54,054 nucleotides of DNA from Lachnospiraceae bacterium UBA3689 (GTDB taxonomy: Bacteria; Bacillota; Clostridia; Lachnospirales; Lachnospiraceae). This document shows positions 8,508 through 17,754 of this stretch, piece by piece. The DNA is taken from positions 1 to 54,054 of the forward strand of contig DFIU01000012.1 of NCBI GenBank assembly GCA_002371465.1, given 5' to 3'. The stretch's first letter is position 1, and every line of letters begins with the position of its first letter. The translations under genes were made by a program, and so were the position numbers. The notes under the pieces are model-generated. The model worked only from the letters and a program-made list of their open reading frames with translations, did not search any database and was not told where the DNA came from.

Positions 8508-9736
8508 AAAAAGTTGCCATAATTTCTTTGGGGTATCTCTGGTTCCCCTGTGAATCCGGTACGTCCAGATTTTTTCAAATTGCACAGCATTTTGTGAACA
8601 GAGGATATGAGGTCGAGTGCATCACGACCTCTTTTCAGCATTTTAAGAAGGAACCCCGCGATCAGGAACTCATTTTAAAGCAGGGCTATCCTTTTGAGAT
8701 TACTTTTATTGAGGCTCCGCCCTATAAGAAAAATGTGGATATCCGCCGGGTTTTAAGCAACAGGAAGGCAGCGGCGAATTTAAAGCAGTATCTTGCAGAC
8801 CACATTCAAAGCTATGACGCGGTCTATGTCGCTATTCCGGCAAATAATATCGCCGCCATGGTGACTCAGATCTGCCGGCAGCACCAGGTACCGGTCATTG
8901 TCGATATCGAAGATCTCTGGCCCGAAGCCATGTCCATGGTAGTGAAAAGTGCCTTTTTGAGAAAAATTCTGTTTTCTTCTTTTGAACGGGATGCGGAAAC
9001 CGCTTACGCAAATGCGGACGGCGTTATTGGTACATCCGAGGATTATACCGACCGCGCTTTTAAAGTCAGAAAACGGGAAATTCCGGCACAGACGGTCTAT
9101 GTCGGCTGCAACCTGGAGGATTTTGACGCCGGCGCTCAGAAATACCAACCGGAGATCGAAAAAAAAGACGGCGAATTCTGGGTGACCTACGCCGGTTCCA
9201 TCAGCACCAGCTACGACATCAAAACCCTGATCGACGCCGGACATGAGCTGGAACAGGAACATGTCCAGATTCAGATCCTGGGGACGGGTTCCCTCAAAGA
9301 GGAGCTGGAACGGTACAGCCAACCCATGAAGAATATCCACTTCTGGGGCTTTACCGCCTATCCCAAGATGGCAGCGGTTCTGAAGCAGTCGGATGTGGTG
9401 GTCAACAGCTTTGTCAAGGGCGCGCCGCAGAGCATCGTCAACAAGGTCGGGGACTACCTGGCTTCCGGGCGCCCGATGATCAATACACTGGAAAATCCGG
9501 TCTTTTGCGGTTTGGTCGAACGAAATGATGTCGGAACCAACATTGAACCGGGCATCACAGAGCCCCTGGTCAGGGCGATTAGAAGTTATCAGGATGATCC
9601 TAAGCTTTGCCGCCGACAGGGGCAGAAGGCGAGGAAGCTGGCAGAGACGGAATTTGACCGTAAAGTCAGCTACCCCAGGATTGTGGATATGGCGGGTCAG
9701 CTGATTGAGAAAACGAGTAGGAAGAGAGAGTTGTGA
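8504..9736 (+). CDS. Glycosyltransferase family 4-like protein
   Basis: A 410-residue cytoplasmic glycosyltransferase of GT-B fold. The N-terminal Rossmann half opens VAIISLGYLWFPCESGTSRF, and PVIVDIEDLWPEAM is typical of WbuB-like GT4 enzymes. The C-terminal half has WVTYAGSIS, FWGFTAYPKM and VNKVGDYLASGRPMIN for nucleotide-sugar binding. It would add a sugar to the lipid-linked repeat unit. Its start overlaps the stop of the priming transferase (ATGA). Confidence 0.87.
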   Translation: MKKVAIISLGYLWFPCESGTSRFFQIAQHFVNRGYEVECITTSFQHFKKEPRDQELILKQGYPFEITFIEAPPYKKNVDIRRVLSNRKAAANLKQYLADHIQSYDAVYVAIPANNIAAMVTQICRQHQVPVIVDIEDLWPEAMSMVVKSAFLRKILFSSFERDAETAYANADGVIGTSEDYTDRAFKVRKREIPAQTVYVGCNLEDFDAGAQKYQPEIEKKDGEFWVTYAGSISTSYDIKTLIDAGHELEQEHVQIQILGTGSLKEELERYSQPMKNIHFWGFTAYPKMAAVLKQSDVVVNSFVKGAPQSIVNKVGDYLASGRPMINTLENPVFCGLVERNDVGTNIEPGITEPLVRAIRSYQDDPKLCRRQGQKARKLAETEFDRKVSYPRIVDMAGQLIEKTSRKREL

Positions 9737-9788
9737 TTGGTAGGGTATTCGATACTGGCACAGCAGAAATCGATCGAGGTTTTAGGAT

Positions 9789-10712
9789 ATGAGTTTAATA
9801 GGGGAACTTCTTCACGGAAAAGATGCCCTGCATCAGAAAATGTATGAGTCCGATCAGTATCATCCGATTACTGATGAACAGCTGAAGAAGTTACAGGACT
9901 GCCTGAAAAGCATTTACCTGGATGTCTTTCAGATGTGTAATGAAAATGGGATCGACTTATATATGACGGGGGGCGCTGCGATTGGTGCCCTTCGTCATAA
10001 GGGCTTTATCCCCTGGGATGATGATATTGATTGCGGAATCCGGCGCGCGGATTATGCACACTTTGTAGAAGTTTTTAAGAAAAATCTGAGTGATCGATAT
10101 GAGATCAACGCTCCCAATGTCAGTGAAAAGGCAACTTATCGCTATACCAGAATCTTGTTAAAGGGGACGCGATTAAGGGAGATCTATTCCAGACCGGATG
10201 ACCAAAGCCAGATGATCGGAATAGATATCTTTATGATTGAGAATGTTCCGGACAATAAGATCCGAAGATTTTTTAAGGGCGCAAGATGCAACGCTTTGGA
10301 GTTTATTTCCGGGCAGGTTGCCCTTAGAGAGAACCGCTATCCCGCAGTGGAAGAGTTCTATCTGAACCACATGAAGTCCTACTATAAAGTAAAGCTTTTT
10401 ATCGGGAAGATATTCTCGTTTCGATCGGCTTCAAAGTGGTTTGAGATTCTGGATCGGGCAGCTCAGTATCCGGATGAGCATTCAAAAGATTGCAGTATTG
10501 TGACCGGAAGAAAGCACTATTTCGGAGAAACCGCGCCGAGAGAGGTCTATTTTCCGGCAGCTACTGCAGATTTTTGCGGTTTGAAGATAAAGGTTTTCCA
10601 TGATGAAGACCGCTATTTAAAGATGATGTATGGCAACTATATGGAGCTGCCGCCCGTAGAGAAACGGGAGAGACATTTTCTGGCGGAGCTTGATTTTGGA
10701 GACAAGGAATAA
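9789..10712 (+). CDS. LicD family phosphotransferase
   Basis: 307 residues. The central signature GGAAIGALRHKGFIPWDDDID (from about residue 60) is diagnostic of LicD/fukutin-type enzymes, which move phosphocholine, phosphoribitol or similar groups from a CDP-activated donor onto glycans. The Asp triad in WDDDID is intact. The next gene encodes an IspD/TarI-like cytidylyltransferase that could make such a CDP donor. That pairing argues for decoration of the polysaccharide with a phospho-polyol rather than a plain sugar. The exact group is not predictable from the sequence. Confidence 0.88.
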   Translation: MSLIGELLHGKDALHQKMYESDQYHPITDEQLKKLQDCLKSIYLDVFQMCNENGIDLYMTGGAAIGALRHKGFIPWDDDIDCGIRRADYAHFVEVFKKNLSDRYEINAPNVSEKATYRYTRILLKGTRLREIYSRPDDQSQMIGIDIFMIENVPDNKIRRFFKGARCNALEFISGQVALRENRYPAVEEFYLNHMKSYYKVKLFIGKIFSFRSASKWFEILDRAAQYPDEHSKDCSIVTGRKHYFGETAPREVYFPAATADFCGLKIKVFHDEDRYLKMMYGNYMELPPVEKRERHFLAELDFGDKE

Positions 10713-10736
10713 AGGAAGATTTAGAGGGAAATCAAC

Positions 10737-11465
10737 ATGAATTATGGATTGATACTTGCAGGCGGCGTTGGGCAGAGAATGAGGACTTCCGGTATGCCCA
10801 AGCAGTTTTTGGATGTATTTGGAAAACCGATTATCATCTATACGCTGGAGAAATTTGAAAAGTGCAAGGATATTGACGCAATCGTCATTTCCTGTAATTA
10901 TTCCTGGATGGACCACATGAATGAACTGATCGAACAGTATCACATCACCAAGGTAGCTGCTGTTGTATCGGGAGGCAAGGATCGTCAGGCTAGCGTTTTA
11001 AACGGCATGAAGGCGATTGAAAAAAATGGCGGCACCGAAGATGATCTGATCCTGATTCACGATGGAGTCAGACCTCTGGTGCAGAACAGTACGCTGACAG
11101 CAAATATTCGTGTCGCCAAACGCTATGGCTGTGCGATGACGGTTAAGCCCGTGATTGAATCTGTTGTCATTACGGATCAGGAGGAGGTTGGGTTTGAAGA
11201 CTTTAAGAGCAGGAAGGATACATACAGTCTGACTGCTCCTCAGACCTTCAAGTTGGGGATTTTAAAACAGGCATATCAGGATGCAAAAGGTAAGGAAGCT
11301 CCTTATCCGCTGTTGGACTCTGCCCTGGTCTATACCTATCTGGGCAATAAGATGCATCTTGTGACGGAGAACAATAACAACATCAAGATCACAACGCCGG
11401 AAGATTATTATATTTTAAAAGCTCTATTGGAACTGGAAGAAAATAAATTTGTCTTTGGAATATGA
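10737..11465 (+). CDS. IspD/TarI-like cytidylyltransferase
   Basis: 242 residues. The start LILAGGVGQRM...PKQFLDVFGKPIIIYTLE and the HDGVRPLV motif place it in the IspD/TarI nucleotidyltransferase family, which makes CDP-methylerythritol or CDP-ribitol-type products. Because it sits between LicD and a short-chain dehydrogenase inside a polysaccharide cluster, a TarI-like role (CTP plus polyol phosphate to CDP-polyol) is more likely than isoprenoid synthesis. It has a GAGGG Shine-Dalgarno and overlaps the next gene by ATGA. A housekeeping ispD would be expected elsewhere in the genome. Confidence 0.85.
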   Translation: MNYGLILAGGVGQRMRTSGMPKQFLDVFGKPIIIYTLEKFEKCKDIDAIVISCNYSWMDHMNELIEQYHITKVAAVVSGGKDRQASVLNGMKAIEKNGGTEDDLILIHDGVRPLVQNSTLTANIRVAKRYGCAMTVKPVIESVVITDQEEVGFEDFKSRKDTYSLTAPQTFKLGILKQAYQDAKGKEAPYPLLDSALVYTYLGNKMHLVTENNNNIKITTPEDYYILKALLELEENKFVFGI

Positions 11466-12502
11466 GGTTGAGTTATAAGATGGAAAAGAGAGATTTAGAT
11501 ATCATTTGCAGTAATCCAATCAACTGGTTTTTGTATCAGGACACCACCGTGCTGGTAACCGGGGCGACGGGCAGACTGGGCAGGTATATCTTTGAAACAC
11601 TGGCAGCAATGGATGTTCAGAATAATTTAAATATGAAGATCCTTGGTCTTGCCAGAAGTGAGATAAGGGCCAGAGATGTGTTCGGGGACCTGCTGGACCT
11701 GCCCAATGTGCAGTTTTTATACCAGGATGTCAATTCTGCAATTGAGTATGAGGGTACGGTAGACTATATTTTCCATACGGCTGGACCGGCAGCGCCTATG
11801 GATTTTAAAGAAGCTCCGGTTGAAACTCTTTGGGCGCATGTAAATGGGACTCACAACGTTTTGGAATTTGGCAGGACCCATGGGACGAAGCGGGTCTTCT
11901 ATGTCTCAACGGTTGAGACCTACGGAGAGTGGAAGAGTAATGACCAGATTCGGGAAGAGGATATGGGGATCATGAGACACTTAAATCCCCGGGCTTGTTA
12001 TCCGGAAGCAAAACGCCTGTGTGAAACCATGCTGGAAACCTATAAAGCAGAGTACGGCTTATCTTACTGCGGTGTACGCCTCTGCCATACCTTAGGACCG
12101 GGGGTCTCTTTGACCGATGGTCGTGCCTTTGCGGAATTTATGAGCTGTGTCCTTCACAATGAGGATATCGTCTTAAACTCTGACGGCAGCGCCATGAGGA
12201 CCTATACTTATGTTGCTGACGCGGTTGGAGCGATGTTCTTACTGATGCAGAAGGGGGAGGATACGCTCTATAATGTAGCGGCGAATGAGAATCTGATCAG
12301 TATTCGGGATCTGGCACAACTGATGACAGAATTATTGCCCGATCGGGACAGTAAAGTCGTATTTTCAAAAGAAGCTTCCCAGTTACCCTATCTGCCTTTC
12401 AAACTTGCAATTATGGATACAGCAAAGGTCCGGGAGCTGGGCTGGGAGCCGGAAGTGGACCTGGAACATATGTTTAAGTGGACCTTGGAGTCCTTTTTAT
12501 AA
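11462..12502 (+). CDS. NAD-dependent epimerase/dehydratase (extended SDR)
   Basis: 346 residues. The nucleotide-binding motif VTGATGRLGRYI lies near residue 31. SYKAEYGLSYCGVRL and the catalytic-type STVETYGEW...YPEAKRLCE segment (Tyr-x3-Lys) mark an extended short-chain dehydrogenase, similar to sugar-nucleotide epimerases and decarboxylases. Adjacent to the cytidylyltransferase and overlapping its stop, it may act on a CDP- or nucleotide-activated sugar or polyol. ATG at 11480 (MEKRDLD) is an alternative start. The substrate is not predictable. Confidence 0.83.
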   Translation: MRLSYKMEKRDLDIICSNPINWFLYQDTTVLVTGATGRLGRYIFETLAAMDVQNNLNMKILGLARSEIRARDVFGDLLDLPNVQFLYQDVNSAIEYEGTVDYIFHTAGPAAPMDFKEAPVETLWAHVNGTHNVLEFGRTHGTKRVFYVSTVETYGEWKSNDQIREEDMGIMRHLNPRACYPEAKRLCETMLETYKAEYGLSYCGVRLCHTLGPGVSLTDGRAFAEFMSCVLHNEDIVLNSDGSAMRTYTYVADAVGAMFLLMQKGEDTLYNVAANENLISIRDLAQLMTELLPDRDSKVVFSKEASQLPYLPFKLAIMDTAKVRELGWEPEVDLEHMFKWTLESFL

Positions 12503-12526
12503 AGGCAATATCTGGAGTAGAAGTTC

Positions 12527-13483
12527 ATGACGGGTGATAATAGGCAGCCGCTGGTCGCTGTTTTGATGAGTACATACAATGGCGAACAGTATTTGAAGGA
12601 TCAGATTGATAGTATTTTAAAGCAGAAAGATGTAACCGTGCAGTTATATATCCGTGATGACGGTTCGTCTGATCAGACAGCAACAATTTTGAAATCCTAT
12701 GCTTCATTGGGAAATATCTTTGTTAAAGTGGGGACAAATGTTGGTGTCGGAAGAGCCTTCATGTCCCTGGTTTATGATGAATCGATCCATGCCGATTACT
12801 ACGCCTTTTCTGATCAGGACGATATCTGGCTGGAAGATAAGCTGAGCCGTGCTGTCAGCATGATCCGGAAAGCGGAAGAGTCAGGACCTTCTAAGGCACC
12901 CATTCTCTACGCAGGGAACCAGACTTTGATCGATGCGACGGGGAAAGAACTGGGGGACCGCTTTCAAGAGCCGGTCCCCGTTGAATATCACAGAGTACTG
13001 GCGGCAAATCTGCTCAGTGGGTGTACCATGGTATTTAACCAGGAGCTGATGAACCTTCTTCGAGATAAAAAGAGAAGACCTCCCATGGAAACTTTCACGA
13101 CAACCGTTATGCATGACGTTTGGGTCGCGTGGGTCGCTGCGATATGTGGCAAAACGCTCTTTGATATGGAAGGAAAGATTTTGTACCGCCAGCACGACCA
13201 TAATGTTGTCGGCGCTTTTGCGAAATCAAAAGCAGAAGTTCATCGCGACCAAATCCATAAGCTGGTGAGCCGGAAGAACCGGAATCCCCGCATGAAGCGT
13301 GCAGGGTACGCGCTGAAATATTTTCCGGAGTATGTGTCAGATAAAAAAGATCTGCAACACTATGCTGGGTACAAGCACAGTCTGAAAGATCGTCTTTGGC
13401 TGCTTAGGGATGATCAGACTATTCGCTATACGCACGAGAAGAGGATTGGGTACTGGTTAAAAGTGATTTTGGGTCTGGTCTGA
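12527..13483 (+). CDS. Glycosyltransferase family 2 (rhamnosyltransferase-like)
   Basis: 318 residues of GT-A fold. VAVLMSTYNGEQYLKDQIDSI, then IRDDGSSDQT and AFSDQDDIW (the metal-binding Asp motif) are typical of rhamnosyltransferase-like GT2 enzymes of capsule and O-antigen clusters. Cytoplasmic, acting on the lipid-linked oligosaccharide. It sits 24 nt after the SDR gene in the same direction. Confidence 0.88.
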   Translation: MTGDNRQPLVAVLMSTYNGEQYLKDQIDSILKQKDVTVQLYIRDDGSSDQTATILKSYASLGNIFVKVGTNVGVGRAFMSLVYDESIHADYYAFSDQDDIWLEDKLSRAVSMIRKAEESGPSKAPILYAGNQTLIDATGKELGDRFQEPVPVEYHRVLAANLLSGCTMVFNQELMNLLRDKKRRPPMETFTTTVMHDVWVAWVAAICGKTLFDMEGKILYRQHDHNVVGAFAKSKAEVHRDQIHKLVSRKNRNPRMKRAGYALKYFPEYVSDKKDLQHYAGYKHSLKDRLWLLRDDQTIRYTHEKRIGYWLKVILGLV

Positions 13484-13579
13484 ACAGAGTGTTTTGCTGA
13501 TTTTCATATAGGCTGTTGTACAAAGGAGCTTGTTCCCAACCTATCTACTTGAACCTTTGGGGCGGAGTAGTTGATAAAT

Positions 13580-14776
13580 ATGATATTTATAGTGTCGATC
13601 CTCACCTTTACGGTGGGACTTTCCGCAATTGCATACACGGATTATTCTTACAGACCAGAAAAATACAATGCCTTGTTTTGGTGGTTGATGATTGGTTTGT
13701 ATCTGCTGCTGGTTTATTTTCGTCCCCTGCTTTTTGCGGATACGGCAAACTATCTGAACTACTACAATAAGATTTCCTGGGATACCATGAAATCGTTCAA
13801 TCTGCTTCAGCGTGCTCCTGGGATCAATATGGAGTACGGTTTTATTTTTTATCTGCTCCTTTTTAAATCGTTGGGGCTGAATTTTCGTTTTGCATCGGCA
13901 GTGATATCTCTGTTTTCCATTGCCAGTCTTTATTATTTTTGCAGTTCTGCGGATAATTATAGAAAACAACTTCATTTAAAAGAAGGATACCTCATTTTTT
14001 ATGTGGGATCCATGGGCGTACCATTTGTTCTGATGCTTTACTACTTCGGCATCTTTTATAATATGATGACGGTACGCAGCTGGTTTTCGATGATCTTTAT
14101 TCTATGGTCTGCTCACTTTGCCTTGAGAAAAAAGGATATCAGGGGGATATTTTTCTTTTTGATCGCCTTCAGTATTCAAAGGTTGTCCGTGTTGGGACTG
14201 GTCCCACTGTTTATCTTCCGATTCATCCATGTGAAAATAAAAAAATGGGCTTTCTTACTTATCTGGATGATCTGCGGTGTTTTGATCTTAGTTGCCTATA
14301 GGACACAACTGATTTATCGGGTGATTTGGCCGCTTGTCGGGAAACTTGTCGGAAACTATATTAATTTTGCTAAATTCCAGGATTTAAGCAGTTTCAGTAT
14401 CTCAAAGTTGGTGCTGTTCTTCGGATATTGGATCGTTGGAATGATCATGCTGTTAGGGTATGAAGAACAGGAGATTTTCAGCAAGTATGTTCTGACCTAT
14501 ATCTGCGTCTTGCTGGGAGCAATCATTCTTAGCGGATTTGCAGAAGCCAGACGTTTGTTGGATTATCTCTATGTCTTTACAATTCCAATTTTGTATCGAA
14601 TCTTTATCCGGTGGAAAAAGGGGCGCTGGCTGAGAGCCTTACTTTTCTTTGTCGTTTCCATGGTGTTTTTGATTCTTATGGCAAGGAATATGATCTTATG
14701 GAATAAGGACTACGGAGGAATGGATCTTGAAGAAGTTTTAAGAATCATTCCTCTTATTAATGCGAAAAGACCTTAG
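13580..14776 (+). CDS. EpsG-like polysaccharide polymerase (membrane)
   Basis: About 398 residues with ten or more predicted membrane segments. A hydrophilic run containing ADTANYLNYYNKI follows the third helix, as in EpsG/Wzy-like polymerases, which join repeat units outside the membrane. I prefer ATG at 13580, with GGCGGAG 12 nt upstream. A TTG at 13571 lies only 3 nt from that site. It ends in TAG 3 nt before the GTG of the next open frame. Assignment as the polymerase rests on fold and context. Confidence 0.75.
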   Translation: MIFIVSILTFTVGLSAIAYTDYSYRPEKYNALFWWLMIGLYLLLVYFRPLLFADTANYLNYYNKISWDTMKSFNLLQRAPGINMEYGFIFYLLLFKSLGLNFRFASAVISLFSIASLYYFCSSADNYRKQLHLKEGYLIFYVGSMGVPFVLMLYYFGIFYNMMTVRSWFSMIFILWSAHFALRKKDIRGIFFFLIAFSIQRLSVLGLVPLFIFRFIHVKIKKWAFLLIWMICGVLILVAYRTQLIYRVIWPLVGKLVGNYINFAKFQDLSSFSISKLVLFFGYWIVGMIMLLGYEEQEIFSKYVLTYICVLLGAIILSGFAEARRLLDYLYVFTIPILYRIFIRWKKGRWLRALLFFVVSMVFLILMARNMILWNKDYGGMDLEEVLRIIPLINAKRP

Positions 14777-14818
14777 AAAGTGAGAAATAGTGGTTCTGGC
14801 AACCGGAAGGGGAATACT

Positions 14819-16477
14819 ATGACTTCTGAACCAAATCTAAAGGCGGTAAATAAAACAAAAGAGGAACCGACCGTGCGGACCCTTCTGAAGTGGGCACTTT
14901 GGGTTTATCTGGCTCTGTTTGGCATCATCTATCCATTTTATTATGAAGATAAATATTATAATATGGGCGATGCCAAGTGGAATTTTTACAAGGTGATCAC
15001 GTTCTATGTGAGGATCGGAAATGTTCTCCTGCCCGGGGTCTTGGTGTTAGTCCTGATTTTTGCTGTCTGCTATTTAGCCTGGTTATGGGGGAGAGGTGAG
15101 TTACAGGCACAAATCAGTTGGTCCAAGCTCTCTGTTTTGGACAAGTGGATTCTTGCCTATATGATCGTTGTCACAATCTCCATGATCTTGACTCCTCATA
15201 AGGAGCATGTTCTCTGGGGATTCAGCGGCTGGTATATGGGATATCTTACGCAGCTGTCCTTCTTTTTTTTGTATGTTCTGGTATCCCGTTTCTGGAGCGG
15301 GAGCCGCCTGCTTGTGATTCTGTCGATGGCAGCAGCCGGAATTGTATTTTTTCTTGCCGCTTTAAACCGGTTTTATATTGATCCTCTTAATATTCATGAC
15401 GGGGATTTTGAGAATACGCATAACTTTGTTTCAACGCTTGGAAATATTACCTGGTATGGCTGCTTTTTGATCGTGATGCTGGCGGTCGGGATCTATTTTT
15501 TCTGGGCTGCCGAAAAAAAATGGATCAGAGTGGTCACCGCATTCTATGTCACGATTGGATGCATGTCCGCCGTGACGACTGGCGCAGACTCCGTCTTTGC
15601 AGGGCTTGCCGCTATCTTTTCCGCTCTGTTTTATTTTTCCTGTACGGATCGGAAAAGGTTTCAAAATTTCTGGCTCACATTGACGGTCTGCCTGGCAAGC
15701 TTTAAGTTTATCGGAATCCTGCAGCAAGCTTTTCCTGGGCATGCCGTACCACTGGGAGAGGTCGCAACCTTTTTATCACAAAGCATTTGGACTTGGATTT
15801 TTCTGGCAGCGTTCCTGCTTATCTGGATTCTTACGATCCGATTTGAATCTGCCCTTAGCTTAAGGACAATCGGCAGGCTTCGCCGGGGATTCTTTATCGC
15901 CCTGTTTTTAGGGATTTTCCTCTTCATTCTTTACCTTGTGCTTAATACAAAGGGGCTTCTTCCGGAATCTTTACGAAAAGATCATATCTATTTGAGGTGG
16001 AATGACTACTGGGGAGACTGGCGCGGCGGCAACTGGACCATGTCCATTTTATCTTTCTTCCGTACCCTGCGGGATGATCCACGAGCCTTCCTTTTTGGCG
16101 CCGGACCGGACAATTTCTGCTATACAATCTATACCTATTTCTATGACCGGGTACGGAGACTTGCAGCAGGGGCTTCGGGAAATGCGGAGGCTGTCTTAAC
16201 CTGTGCCCATAATGAATGGCTCTGCGCCTTTATTAACAGCGGTCTTTTGGGGGGACTTGCCTATCTGGGATTTTTTATCTCTGCTTTAAAGCGATTTGGA
16301 AGCAGGGTTCAAAGATCTCCTGAACTGACGGCAGCGGCACTTGCCGTTGTTGCCTACTTTACTTTTGATTTCTTCTGCTATCAGCAGATCATCAGTACGC
16401 CGCTGATCTTTATTATCATTGGAATTGGGGAACATATCGTAAGAAGGGATGAGAAAGCTGAGATCGTGGAGAATTAA
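14819..16477 (+). CDS. O-antigen ligase/polymerase-like membrane protein
   Basis: About 552 residues with roughly a dozen membrane segments. The large outer loop before the last helices carries LFGAGPDNF and AHNEWLCAFINSGLLGGLAYLG, the Wzy_C/O-antigen ligase signature. It may polymerise the repeat unit or transfer the polymer to an acceptor. ATG at 14819 is preceded by AAGGGG; a GTG at 14780 adds 13 unremarkable residues. Having both this and an EpsG-like protein suggests one polymerase and one ligase-like enzyme, but which is which cannot be decided here. Confidence 0.8.
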   Translation: MTSEPNLKAVNKTKEEPTVRTLLKWALWVYLALFGIIYPFYYEDKYYNMGDAKWNFYKVITFYVRIGNVLLPGVLVLVLIFAVCYLAWLWGRGELQAQISWSKLSVLDKWILAYMIVVTISMILTPHKEHVLWGFSGWYMGYLTQLSFFFLYVLVSRFWSGSRLLVILSMAAAGIVFFLAALNRFYIDPLNIHDGDFENTHNFVSTLGNITWYGCFLIVMLAVGIYFFWAAEKKWIRVVTAFYVTIGCMSAVTTGADSVFAGLAAIFSALFYFSCTDRKRFQNFWLTLTVCLASFKFIGILQQAFPGHAVPLGEVATFLSQSIWTWIFLAAFLLIWILTIRFESALSLRTIGRLRRGFFIALFLGIFLFILYLVLNTKGLLPESLRKDHIYLRWNDYWGDWRGGNWTMSILSFFRTLRDDPRAFLFGAGPDNFCYTIYTYFYDRVRRLAAGASGNAEAVLTCAHNEWLCAFINSGLLGGLAYLGFFISALKRFGSRVQRSPELTAAALAVVAYFTFDFFCYQQIISTPLIFIIIGIGEHIVRRDEKAEIVEN

Positions 16478-16571
16478 AATCAGGGCTTCTTTACGTGGTT
16501 TCGTAAGTGATGTAGTGGTCAGAGCTGAAGCTAAGAGAAGAAGACTACTAATGATTTTGTGAGGATTGAAA

Positions 16572-17627
16572 ATGGAACGAGAAAGAGATCATAGTATGGA
16601 TTTACTGCGGGTCGTGGCGACTTTCGCTGTTATATTGATCCATATTAATTACCACTATTTTAAAGCCCGATCCATGAATCCGTCGGCGGATGTGTACTAT
16701 GTGGCTGAAAGTTTAATCAATATCGTGACAAGATTTTCCGTTCCTGCTTTTGTGATGATTTCAGGAGCTTTTTTGTTGAGAAACCCGCAGAACAGGGACT
16801 TCAAAGCATTTTATCAGAAGACTTCATATCGGATTGGACTGCCGGTTTTACTGGCTGTTGTTCTGTTTTTGATTATCGAGGAGGCAGCTTGGGCGGTTCC
16901 ATCGAATACCTATCTTGTTCCACTTAAAGAAATTTTATCTGGCGTCTTCTACAATATCTGGTTTATGTATATGCTGGCTGGACTCTATCTGCTCACTCCG
17001 CTTGTGATTCGGCTGAAAGAGGCTGTTTCAGAAAAAGTTTTCCGTAATATTGGAATTGTATTACTGATCTGGGCGTGTCTTTCTCAAAAACTTTCAACGG
17101 AAAAGGCATTTTATACAATCGGACTGGTCTTTGCATTTTTGGCTTATTTTATTGCGGGCAGCTTGATCTATGAAGCAGCGCAGGCTGACAGTTCTCCAAA
17201 GAGAGGGAGGAGAGCGGTTGACTTTCTGCTGATTGTTTTGATGATTGCAGTCACGTTTGCCGTGCGCTTTAGCGGCTATTCCTACTATCTGTTTGAAGCA
17301 AGTACGAATTTTTTCAGCCCTTCCATCATGGTGATTTCGTTGTGTGTATTTGATCTGTTTGCCGGCATGCATATTAAGAAGGACTGTTCTCGGCTTGCCG
17401 GGGACACGTTTTTCGTCTATCTCTTTCATACATTGGTCTATAAGATCGTTTTCCAGCTGATTGATGGACGGATTCATCTGAATGAGCTGACCCTGGTCTT
17501 TCTTGTTACAGTGGTTGTTTTTATTCTGTCCCTGGGCTGTGCGAAACTTTATCAGTGGCTCTGGCAACTTTTGGATGTACGCTTGGGCTGGAAGAAAAAA
17601 TGGTATGGGATGGCGATTTGGAAATAA
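16572..17627 (+). CDS. Acyltransferase 3 family membrane protein
   Basis: About 351 residues with roughly ten membrane helices. The start ERDHSMDLLRVVATFAVILIH with the conserved R-x-hydrophobic and His in the first helix is typical of the acyltransferase 3 (OafA/WecH-like) family, which O-acetylates or succinylates surface glycans. ATG at 16572 with GAGG at 16561-16564. It follows the ligase-like gene by 94 nt and is the last gene of the main polysaccharide block before purC. Confidence 0.85.
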   Translation: MERERDHSMDLLRVVATFAVILIHINYHYFKARSMNPSADVYYVAESLINIVTRFSVPAFVMISGAFLLRNPQNRDFKAFYQKTSYRIGLPVLLAVVLFLIIEEAAWAVPSNTYLVPLKEILSGVFYNIWFMYMLAGLYLLTPLVIRLKEAVSEKVFRNIGIVLLIWACLSQKLSTEKAFYTIGLVFAFLAYFIAGSLIYEAAQADSSPKRGRRAVDFLLIVLMIAVTFAVRFSGYSYYLFEASTNFFSPSIMVISLCVFDLFAGMHIKKDCSRLAGDTFFVYLFHTLVYKIVFQLIDGRIHLNELTLVFLVTVVVFILSLGCAKLYQWLWQLLDVRLGWKKKWYGMAIWK

Positions 17628-17663
17628 AGCCGTCCTGAAAAACATGTCACGTGTCCTGATTCC

Positions 17664-17695
17664 TTGTGGCAATCCAAAATGGTTTGTGATACGAT
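17664..17695 (+). promoter_or_regulatory. Possible promoter of purC
   Basis: TTGTGG (17664-17669) and TACGAT (17690-17695) preceded by TGA, an extended -10, with a 20-nt spacer. The long spacer makes it tentative. The leader would be about 50 nt and shows no riboswitch-like fold. Confidence 0.3.
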
Positions 17696-17754
17696 AAATC
17701 CTGTTACGGGCTTATCACTATCAATTTCACAGCGAATTTATCGGAGGCGCAGAG

